Of a stretch of 64,000 nt of DNA, positions 56,337 to 64,000 are shown one piece after another. The notes below the pieces were generated by a model. That model was not told where the DNA came from, made no database searches, and was given only the letters and a program-made list of their open reading frames with translations. The first letter of the stretch is position 1; every line of letters begins with the position of its first letter. The translations under genes were made by a program, and so were the position numbers. Source of the stretch: Acanthococcus lagerstroemiae (lineage: Eukaryota > Arthropoda > Insecta > Hemiptera > Eriococcidae); assembly GCA_031841125.1 (NCBI GenBank), contig CM063108.1, positions 50,676,122 through 50,740,121 of the forward strand, given 5' to 3'.

Positions 56337-57081
56337 TTGGATTCATCGGGCCCAGAACTGATGTCAGTTGAGGAGCTGGCTGAGGCTCTTCGTAAACTTG
56401 AAAGTGAGGTCAAAATCCTTCGAAGCGAGAATGCCGAGCTTCAAAAGAAGCTGGGCATACAACAGTTTCTGAAAACAAACTACAACGCGACCGATTCAGT
56501 GGAGTCGAACCAAATGGAGACTAATCAGGTGAATACTTTGGTTAAAAGAAAGCCACCTCCGTTTTTCGTAATGGTGTTAAATTAATCGCAGTCTTCAACC
56601 TAATGTTATCGTCGGCCAGCATTACCTCACACGAAATGAAGGCACTCGCAAATGGTGACATCAAAGTCCTTATTAACAATTCAGACGACTACAGGAAGTG
56701 TCGTAAATTGCTCAGTGAAATACATTGACAACCAGACGAGATCAAAAAATCGGTGGTGCAGTCACACATATCGACTTCCTGAAAAAAGGCCATTTACAGT
56801 GTTCATTCGTGGGCTACATCACACTATGGGTGTAGGGGAGATCATTTTGCATCTCTTGGTACAGCTGTTCATAAACTGACCAACGTAATAGACGTTCAGT
56901 TCAAGAAGCGGGCGGATAACAAGCAAAGCGTAATCAAGTTACCATTGTTCAAAGTTGAACTTAAGGTTCAAGAAAACAACCGAGAAATCTTTGATATGAA
57001 ATCATTGTGCTTCTGCCGCATCCGAGTGGAGGTGCCACGGAAAATAAACAGTCTACCTCAATGCAAGTGATGCCAAGATAT
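56337..57081 (+). pseudogene. Jockey-like LINE ORF1 (gag), 5' part
   Basis: It begins with a coiled coil (VEELAEALRKLESEVKILRS), followed by LANGDIKVLINNSDDYRKCR, TYRLPEKRPFTVFIRGLHHT and EIFDMKSLCFCRIRVEVPRK, then LPQCK-CQDI. This is the PRE_C2HC-type gag of Jockey elements (TYxxxEExPxxVVIRGL; IxxLxxxxVxVExPRK; QCxxCQ). A few stops and shifts occur. The gene is interrupted right at its first zinc knuckle by the element starting at about 57082; the second half resumes at 59753. Confidence 0.82.
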
Positions 57082-57267
57082 TGCAGGGTGTTCATTCTCT
57101 GGCAAACCTGGAAAAGTCAGAGAATTTTGTCCGTCTGGAAAAGTCAGAGTTCTCAGCAGTTTTCACCTAAAAGTAAGGGAATTTTGTAAAAAAAAAAAAA
57201 TCGACTGCGAAATTCTGTAGTATTTTAAACAGATTTTACCCTATTTCTTATAATAAAAGTTAACTAT

Positions 57268-57453
57268 CCAGCCGGCAGAGGCGTATCCAGACTTCAATTT
57301 CGGGGAGGGGGGGGGTAAAATGTCTTCAGAAAATTATGTCAATATTTTCACACACTGTGCTCTATGTATACCCTATCAAAATTTTCCATTTTCCTGATTT
57401 TTTTTTGGGGGGGGGGGGGGCACCTCCCCCCCGGATAAGCCACTGCAAGCCGG
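57268..57453. mobile_element. 170-bp hAT-type MITE with G-runs
   Basis: Element 57276-57445 starts CAGAGGCGTATCCAGA and ends with the complement of CAGTGGCTTATCCGG. It is flanked by CCAGCCGG (57268-57275) and CAAGCCGG (57446-57453), an 8-bp duplication with one mismatch. It contains two long G-runs. It is similar in plan to the element at 32164-32297. Confidence 0.8.
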
Positions 57454-58061
57454 GATACATAAGATCGACATCAATAAGAAACTTATCCACGCAACCTGAA
57501 ATGCACATAGCGTGTTTGAAGATTCCTTAAAAAAGAAAACAGACAAGGCTACCGCTGCAGCAAAAAACAGCAGAAAAGCGTAAAGTTGCCGAAAAAGTAA
57601 AGGAATTGGAAATTCAGAAGAGAAACATCCTTAAAAATGCGCAGCATCTACTGGAAGGTTTGTATTTAGAGATTAGGAACCTGATTTAATAGTCTTTTAA
57701 CATTTAATTTTTTTTCCCTTTTACCCGAAGTAGTATTACTCGAAGTTCAATCATGATTTAAAGTCATCTTCAATGTCTGAAATTTGTTCCATTTTTTAAT
57801 TTGTTGAAGTGATATATTCGAAGTTAAATCTACATATTTAAAATATGTTTGAAAAACTGGGTTCTATCAAGTTCAACACCTATCACAGGCCCTAATTATT
57901 GCACAATGCTGGTTAATGTCTTTAAACACTCGGTGAATCAAGCTCCTTATGAATCATTTTTGATCACTCAAATCCGTTCAGTCTGAGGAGAGTTATGAGG
58001 TAACAACCAACTCAACCTCACTACTCACACGCATTTCTTCCACTTATTCGTTCATTACTCA

Positions 58062-59075
58062 CAGAAGCCAACAGTATCAAGAATGCAAGAATCATCATTT
58101 GGGATGAAGCTCCAATGGCAAACATGTACGCTCTGATGTGTGTAAACAGACTATTGAAGGACATCATGGGAAATTATGTGCCGTTTGGTAACAAGATTGT
58201 AGTTTTGGGTGGAGATTTGAGGCAGGTTCTGCCAGTTCCACGTGGTTCAAGAGCTGCTACAATTGCTAATTCTATCAAGTTTTCTCCTTTATGGCCTATA
58301 TTCAAGACGCTGAGACTGGCCCAGAACATGCGAGCGGAAGCAGGAGAAAAAGAGTTCTCAGAATTCTTGCTGCAGACTGGTAATGGTACTTTCCCTCATT
58401 CTGGCTCTGAAAATGGGGGCATTATTGAATTACCTGCAAGAATAATTTCTCAGGACACTATAAGAGATGTCTATGGTGAAAAGTTTGACACTCCAGAGGA
58501 TGTCCTGAAATTTTCTAATGTAGCAATTCTGGCACCAAATAATGATCATTGTCAGAAGATCAACGACAAGATTTTGGACTTGATTCCTGGAGAAGCCAAA
58601 ACCTACACAAGCGTGAATAGACTGATCAGTGAAAATGACAGTGAAATCCAGCAATCTCTCGTTGAATTTCTGGATAGTCTGGAGTTGTCAGGTTTTACCA
58701 CCAAATAAATAACACTGAAAAGTTGATGTGATTGTTATGTTACTACGTAATATGAATGTGGCACTTGGACTGCTGAATGGGACACGACTAGTTGTGAGAA
58801 ACATGTACACGAATGCACGGGATCTGGAAATAATAACTGTGGTGGAGTGCGGTCGAAGGATATTACTCCCAAGAGTGGACCTGTCGCCAGCGGATTCCAC
58901 CTTGCCTTTTTCATTCAAAAGGAGACAATTTTCAATAAAAATAGTCTTTTGTATGACGATCAACAAGGCCCAGGGACAGACGCTGGAGAAGGTTGGGATA
59001 TATCTATCCGAGTATGTCTTCAGTCATGGACAATTATACGTAGCTCTGTCGCGGACAACTTTTGTTCCTTTCTTA
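58062..59075 (+). pseudogene. Pif1/Helitron-type DNA helicase remnant
   Basis: An open frame from about 58062 to 58708 has Walker B ARIIIWDEAPM, motif III VVLGGDLRQVLPVPRG, the LRLAQNMRAE block and FSNVAILAPNNDHCQKIND. A one-base shift at about 58700 leads to [20 protein letters not shown] (58725 onward) and [20 protein letters not shown] plus QLYVALSRT (motifs V-VI). These are the helicase core motifs of Pif1-like proteins encoded by Helitrons. The N-terminal Walker A part and any HUH replication-initiator domain are missing, so it is a fragment. It could be a Helitron piece captured in the surrounding element. Confidence 0.85.
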
Positions 59076-59752
59076 CTTTTTTTTTTTTTTTTTTTTCCAA
59101 ACCAATGACCCAAAGAAGGAATATTCAGAGTTGAATTAAGACTCAAGGTTATGTTTAGTTTTTGGATTTTGTTCCTTTTGTTTCATTTTTTTTTCCTTTT
59201 CACCATAAGAAGTGTTATTTGAAGTTGAATTATGAATTAAGATTATGTTTAGCATTTGGATGTTGTTGTTGTTTTTTTTCCGTTTTATTTTTACTCAAAG
59301 AAGTGTTAGTCAAAGTTGATTACTAAATATTTTTTGTCGTTTCATCAACAAATGTATATTGTTCGGGTTATAATTTTGTCTTATTTTTTTTTAAATTGAT
59401 CATTTTGAATCTAATTTTTCATTTGTTTTATGTTTTTGAGTTTTTCAAATATACAATTAATTGAATACTGTCAATCTTGAAAATGTTTTCACAGCTGTTT
59501 TTCTTTATGTGATTGTAATTATGAATGGGTGAATGCACAACCCCTCTGCCACAGCTTCATAAGCCCACGGTAGTAAAAAAAAAAGCTTGCGGAGTGATTG
59601 AAGATATTCACCACTCACGATGTTCGAAAAAAAAAAACTTGACTCCCCCCCCCCTCTTGCATGTGTAATTTGTATTTGAAGGGTCTGGAAAACTAAAAAA
59701 ATTGGCCTGGAAAACCTGGAAAAGTCAGAGAAAATCATTTTCGAACAAGAAT

Positions 59753-60229
59753 GGACACTCTGTGCACCAGAAATCCGAAGTGCGTCAAGTGTGGCGACAA
59801 AAACTTAGTTAAGGACTGTAAATCATCTAAATCCAATCCACCCCGATGTGCAAATTGTGTAGAGGATCACACCACCAACTAGAAAGGTTGTTCGTACTAC
59901 AAATTAAAAATTCAACCAGCAAAAATAAATCGAAAACAGCGGTTGAAAAATACGTGAACACGTGGCACCTACCACAATAACTCAGGTAGACAACCAGACC
60001 AACACCTACGCTGAAAAAGTTGTGGGCATGCTAAATTGGACGAACAATCGTCTGTACATTCGAGAACGAAAGATGATGATACGACCAAGATACTGAAATT
60101 CTTCATCAAATGGAAGAAGCCCAAAACACTGCGGACGAGAGGATTTTGGGCCTTGAAAATTGCATTGCAGTTATTGAAAATAAAAATGTAGGGTCATCCA
60201 GTCCACCAAGAAATCAAAATAAGGAATGA
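59753..60229 (+). pseudogene. Jockey-like LINE ORF1 (gag), 3' part
   Basis: Right after the insertion it reads CTRNPKCVKCGDKNLVKDCK, then PPRCANCVEDHTTN and GCSYYK: the second and third zinc knuckles of a Jockey gag. After shifts come TEILHQMEEAQNTADERILG and LENCIAVIENKN. The stop TGA at 60227-60229 overlaps the ORF2 start ATG at 60226-60228 (ATGA). Confidence 0.8.
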
Positions 60230-61700
60230 ATTCGCTCGCTCAAGTTAAAATCATCTGTTGGAATGCCAACGGCTTAATAGCAAGAAACAGGCTGACCACT
60301 CAAAATTTTCTCTGAAAAAGGTGATAAAAGAGACCAATTTCGCAAAAAAAAGTGACCGAAAAGTGACCAAAAAATCACCATAATTCCCATATTTTCGACT
60401 AAAAGTTATTCTCATTCAAAGGCTACACTACATAGTTGCGCTATTAGTTATGTGTCGTTGTTTGACAAATTTGAAGTCGCACAGACTCGCAGCATCATAC
60501 ACTCTACTCACGCACACTTGTCTCGTAAACTTATATCACATATCAGATTGAAGAAACACGTTTTTCAGTTTTTTTCTCTCGATAAATTGATAGGAGTAAT
60601 AGTTAAAATAAGCATTTTTTATATTTTTTTAAAAGAAAATTTTCTAAAAAGTGACTTTTTTGATTAAAAAGTGACTTTCGTGACCAAATTTCAAAAAAGT
60701 GACCAAAGGTGACTTAAGGTGAAAAAAGTGACCGAGTGGTCAGCCTGCAAGAAAGGATGCGTCAGCTTCCTTCCTTCATCTAAATGACATACTCGTAGAT
60801 ATTGCTTTAATGTCAGAAACCCATTGGAGTAGTTATGTCCATCGTCCGAAAATTCAAAACTATTCGACATACCTCGCAAATCATCCTAGCGCAGTAGCAG
60901 GAGGAGGGTCTGCTGCTATCTTTATCGAAAATAGTCTTTCACATTACGACGTCGGTGCTTACGTAACCGAAAGTGTTCACGCTTCTGTAATAGCACTCCG
61001 TTTAACTGAACAGCTGATCCACGTTGGTAGCATTTATTGCCCACCCCGATGTTCACCACAAGAAACTCAATTTGTCGACTTGTTCCAGTACTTAGGTCCA
61101 ACATGGCTGCTGGGAGGAAATTTTAACGCAATCTAGACGGGGGCTCGCGTCTCATTTCGCCTCGAGGTCGTGTGCTGCAAAAAGCATGCATACGAGCCAA
61201 CACCTATCCTATGTCACCTGGCAGCCCAAAATACTGGCCTGCAGACCAACAAAGGCTCCCAGATGTGATAGATTTCTTCATAATCAGAGAAATTCCAAGT
61301 CAAAACACGAAAGCAGAATGTATCGTCGACTTAGGGTCGGATCATCTGCCTATCTTACTAACGATCTCAAAGGCGCTGCTTCGTGAAATCAGGCGTAAAC
61401 CAATAGTCAATAAATCCAGTAACTGGGTCCGATCTCAACATCAGACTTCAGATTGAAGAAGAGCTGGATCTACAAGCGGTAAATCTTACGGCAATGCTGT
61501 ACGAGTGTATACACCAGTGTACAAAAAATATGATAATCGACCTACTTCAACGATAGAATACCCAAATTTTATTTGTGGGTGAATACGTCGACGCCGGAAA
61601 GCAAGGAAATTATGGCAGCGCAATCAGACCAGGCGGATGAACGCTGTGAAACAGCGGCCGGTATTTGTTCAGATGATTGCGCCTGATCTTGAAGGACTTC
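60226..61700 (+). pseudogene. Jockey-like LINE ORF2, endonuclease part, split by a MITE
   Basis: It begins MNSLAQVKIICWNANGLIAR and is cut at 60287 by a MITE. After 60748 it resumes with FLHLNDILVDIALMSETHW (EN E-box), IFIENSLSHYD, VGSIYCPPRC and LLGGNFNAI (GDFNAK-type box). After a frameshift it reads NTYPMSPGSPKYWPADQQRL, PDVIDFFI and LGSDHLPILLTI (SDH box). A linker piece follows near 61590-61700 (RRRKARKLWQRNQTRRM). The RT is missing. Jockey assignment rests on the S.PTYWP..P.R.PDVLDF pattern and on the gag. Confidence 0.85.
60281..60754. mobile_element. 460-bp MITE with subterminal AAAGTGACC motifs
   Basis: Element 60288-60747 has a 14-bp perfect inverted repeat CAGGCTGACCACTC and is flanked by CAAGAAA (60281-60287 and 60748-60754). 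The 8th duplicated base, if any, is ambiguous. AAAGTGACC or AAAGTGACT recurs near both ends (60339, 60357, and several times at 60650-60732), as transposase-binding repeats do in hAT elements. It splits the Jockey ORF2 only 20 codons after its start. Confidence 0.9.
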
Positions 61701-62006
61701 ATCTTCCGATTCGAAAGCCACCTCTATATTGTCCATGTTAAAAAACCGAACTCACGAAATACGAAAACTATACACCGCGCACTATAACCTTACAACGTGT
61801 TCGTTCCAGCAACAGAGCTCACAATGACCGCCGAAGCCTAGCGTCTGAATCTGGGTTTTTCATTTTTATCAGAGAGATAAGGATACATTTGTATTGTGAG
61901 AAGGCACTATACTAGTACATACGAATTCATGATTTTGCGATAAGTCTGACTTATACCTAGCTGTTCGAACAGAAAACTCAGTGCTGCCAAATACACGCGC
62001 TACATT
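61701..62006. other. Unassigned DNA
   Basis: Between the end of the readable Jockey ORF2 and the antisense Jockey copy I see no gene or repeat end. Confidence 0.4.
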
Positions 62007-62590
62007 TTTTTTTTTTGTTCAATGATTTATTGTACTACCCCCTGTGGGAGTATTAACAAATATTGTAGCAATGGGGTATCGCGGAAAAAAGTTACATACA
62101 ATTATGTAACATTTTACAGATTGGGTGTTCAGGTGTGTCGAATGGAGGAGGGCGAGATAAATAATGTTGAGTCCAAGTAAATAGAACTAGTGGTCAGACT
62201 AAGTCCGCCGGGTACACCCGGTTAAGCCTGCGGATATTGGTTCGCGGTGTCTAGAAGATCGAAGGCTAGGTTGTCAGAGTGCTGGTGAAGTCTAGTCTCG
62301 TGGCGCTGCGCGAACTGATGACGGGCTACTTCTTCGACGGTGGGGAGCTCCAGGTCCTTGTGGATCTGATCGTTGCGCATGTACCAGGGTGCCCCCGTTA
62401 TGAGGCGGAAAACCTTGTTTTGAATGCGCTGTATCATTTCTTTGTTGCTTTTGCTTGCGCAGCCCCAGATCTTGATACAGTAGGTCCATACTGGGAGCAG
62501 GGCCGCAGTGCATAACAGTCGCTTATTGTTGAGCGAGAGGGCGGAGCACGGCTCCAGCAGTCACATATACTGGCGTAGGCACTACGGTTC
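62007..62590 (-). mobile_element. 5'-truncated antisense Jockey-like LINE with poly(A)
   Basis: The minus strand reads LLCTAALLPVWTYCIKIWGC, then MIQRIQNKVFRLITGAPWYM, NDQIHKDLELPTVEEVARHQ and FDLLDTANQYPQA with a stop at about 62222. This is the C-terminus of Jockey ORF2. The 3' UTR follows, with AATAAA near 62025 and a poly(A) tail (poly-T on the plus strand at about 62006-62016). The intact tail indicates a normal, strongly 5'-truncated retrotransposition product. Confidence 0.9.
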
Positions 62591-63017
62591 TGATATTCGA
62601 TGCTCAAGTCCATGATTTAGTTAAGTAATAACGTCGATATATCAGAAAACAACTGCTTTTTGAAGCGCAAAAATGATGGGTACGAAGGAAAGCAAGTCAA
62701 TGTAGGGGAAGGTGGGGGAATTGTGCGCACCTAACTTTGAATGGCTGTAGAAATGTCTGTATTAAAGATAAAAAAAGCGGATTGCAGGATAGTGAAGCCC
62801 AATCTATCTATTTTAATCTCCCTTAATCACCAAAATTTTATATTTAATATCAAAACATTTATTCACAAAAATGTAAAAAAAGTTATTTGCGCACAATTCC
62901 CCACCCCTTCGGGTAATTGTGCGCATGGGTAGGGTAATTGTGCGCATGTTGAATTGAAATATTGAAATCGTAGAAACGTTTATTTACTACTCATTTTAAT
63001 AAATTTACCAACCTACA

Positions 63018-64000
63018 CTATTTTCTATATGATTTTCGCGGTTGACAATAGTCACAGATGTAGACGGAAGCAGTTTCAGTGTTGGTGCATTTCTTGTGTG
63101 CCCATGAGTGGCATACGTTGCAACAGAACCACAGCTCACTCTTACCAAATTCGCCACAAATATTACAGGTTTCCTCTACATCAGATTCTTCCTCGTTATT
63201 GGAGTCATCTTGTAGCGGCACAACCATATCATCTATTTCGAACAAATCACTCTCAGGAAGCTGCACCTTTGCCTCGCCACGTTTTTTTCTAGTTGTTTTC
63301 AGATCCTTTGATGACAAATTCAATTTCCGTTTAGCTTGCGTTAGCTCCTTTTTTTTCACGTTCTTCGCGGTTTTTTTTTTGGCAATTTTAGCTTTTTCTA
63401 GCTGGGGGGTGGAGGTCAAAATTTCGGAATGCAATTTCATTTTTTGGCGAGTTTTCTGTCCTGTCTGGGTGGAATGGCCTGCGGTGCCTGGCACTGGTTC
63501 GGAATGGCCTGAGATGCCTGGTACTGGTTTGGAATGGCCTGGGGTGCCTAATACTGGTTTGGAAAGGCCTGAGGTGCCTGGTACTGGTTTGGAATGGCAT
63601 GAGGTGCCTGGCACTAGTTTGGGATGGCCCGAGGTACTTGTCGCTGGTTGGTAATCTTCACTGGTGAATTTATTAGGGTCTAAAGGCCAAATTCCTGCCG
63701 ATGCAAAACCAGTTTTTGCTTTATCCATTGTGGCTACCTTGTCGTACGCCTTAGCAAGAAGTGCAGCTAGATCGTAATCTGTTATCTTCTCATGATTGGA
63801 TGCATTGATTTTGGAATCGCACAGACGGTACAGCTTATCTTTTAAGGGACCAAAAAACGTCAAGTCGAGAGGTTGAAGCCGATGCGAGGTATGTGGAGGT
63901 AGTGATACAACATGAATAAAATTACTTCGGCAAAATTCAGTGGCCTCAATGGAAATATGGCTACCATGATTGTCGAGAACAAGCAATACTGGATCATCTT
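63018..64000 (-). CDS. Pogo/Tigger-like DDE transposase with C-terminal PHD finger (partial)
   Basis: An intact frame continues past the window edge, so the N-terminus is missing. The visible part starts DDPVLLVLDNHGSH, the second catalytic aspartate of a DDE_1 transposase. The third lies in SHRLQPLDLTFFGPLK, 35 residues later (DD35D). AKTGFASAGIWPLDPNKFTS closes the core. About five decapeptide repeats (like GHSKPVPGTS) follow at 63480-63640, then a lysine-rich basic stretch and a PHD-type zinc finger CNICGEFGKSELWFCCNVCH plus SWAHKKC and YICDYC. The protein would cut and move its own element; PHD fingers generally read histone tails, so a chromatin-targeting role is an inference. The visible 320-odd residues have no stop or shift, unlike every other element here. 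Confidence 0.88.
   Translation of the reverse strand, partial: DDPVLLVLDNHGSHISIEATEFCRSNFIHVVSLPPHTSHRLQPLDLTFFGPLKDKLYRLCDSKINASNHEKITDYDLAALLAKAYDKVATMDKAKTGFASAGIWPLDPNKFTSEDYQPATSTSGHPKLVPGTSCHSKPVPGTSGLSKPVLGTPGHSKPVPGISGHSEPVPGTAGHSTQTGQKTRQKMKLHSEILTSTPQLEKAKIAKKKTAKNVKKKELTQAKRKLNLSSKDLKTTRKKRGEAKVQLPESDLFEIDDMVVPLQDDSNNEEESDVEETCNICGEFGKSELWFCCNVCHSWAHKKCTNTETASVYICDYCQPRKSYRK
63475..63640. repeat. 30-bp coding minisatellite in the transposase
   Basis: TGGCCTGAGGTGCCTGGTAC and close variants repeat every 30 bases, about five to six times, in frame with the minus-strand transposase. Each unit encodes one decapeptide of the P-V-P-G-T-x-G-H-S-K type. Confidence 0.88.

Larger units (their letters stand above)
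57082..59752. mobile_element. About 2.67-kb inverted-repeat element inside the Jockey gag
   Basis: The left end CAGGGTGTTCATTCT, followed shortly by AAACCTGGAAAAGTCAGAGA, matches the complement of the right end (CAGAGTGTCCATTCT, with AAACCTGGAAAAGTCAGAGA read on the plus strand near 59712). The end-to-end repeat is imperfect. It holds a hAT-type MITE (57276-57445), a lysine-rich coiled-coil piece (57560-57660: VAEKVKELEIQKRNILKNAQ) and a Pif1-type helicase remnant. The exact junction bases and any target-site duplication are uncertain. Confidence 0.65.
62705..64000 (-). mobile_element. Pogo-like DNA transposon, 3' part, cut by the window end
   Basis: TA at 62703-62704 precedes the terminal GGGGAAGGTGGGGGAATTG. 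ATTGTGCGCA motifs lie at 62720, 62888 (reverse), 62915 and 62936, near the end and close to the transposase stop. The transposase runs on the minus strand to the window edge. The end sequence and motif match the MITE at 53453-54379. Confidence 0.82.

Noticed and set aside
58115..59108. Host PIF1 helicase gene
   Set aside because: It lacks the Walker A part, has a frameshift and lies inside an inverted-repeat element, so a mobile-element remnant is more likely.

Overview
This window is eukaryotic nuclear DNA, AT-rich and dominated by decayed transposable elements. The mix of repeats (RTE-like and Jockey-like LINEs, BEL/Pao and Copia fragments, mariner, Tc1, pogo-like and hAT-like DNA elements, tRNA-derived SINEs) fits an arthropod, most likely an insect. 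That assignment is an inference; no marker gene names the species.

One host gene can be read with confidence. Ten coding exons on the + strand between 5448 and 19083 join in consistent phase into a 391-residue, three-repeat gelsolin/CapG-like protein with an N-terminal signal peptide. Its long introns are filled with repeats: a LINE (10299-11225 and 13095-13975) split by an antisense LINE, which is itself split by a deleted mariner with intact ends; a hAT-like remnant (14520-14965); and a second LINE of the same family (16160-18350).

The rest is an intergenic mobile-element landscape. At 19681-23098 a BEL/Pao gag fragment abuts an almost complete RTE-like LINE. A tRNA-derived SINE family has four clear copies (3806, 26100, 27108 and 36771), all antisense. 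At 38325-39480 a 180-bp minisatellite carries a MITE and a solo LTR, each with a perfect target-site duplication. Tc1 and Copia remnants follow (39588-40262), then several LINE fragments (43628-53289). At 53431-54537 a MITE sits inside another element. At 56337-61700 a Jockey-like LINE is broken by an inverted-repeat element carrying a Pif1/Helitron-type helicase remnant and by a MITE with AAAGTGACC motifs near its ends. At 62705 to the window edge lies the 3' part of a pogo-like transposon whose DD35D transposase carries a decapeptide repeat and a C-terminal PHD finger. Its terminal motifs match those of the MITE at 53453-54379.

Several insertions can be ordered in time from the nesting. Two CpG-rich stretches (about 35300-36500 and 55150-56130) are the only other places that look like host regulatory DNA.
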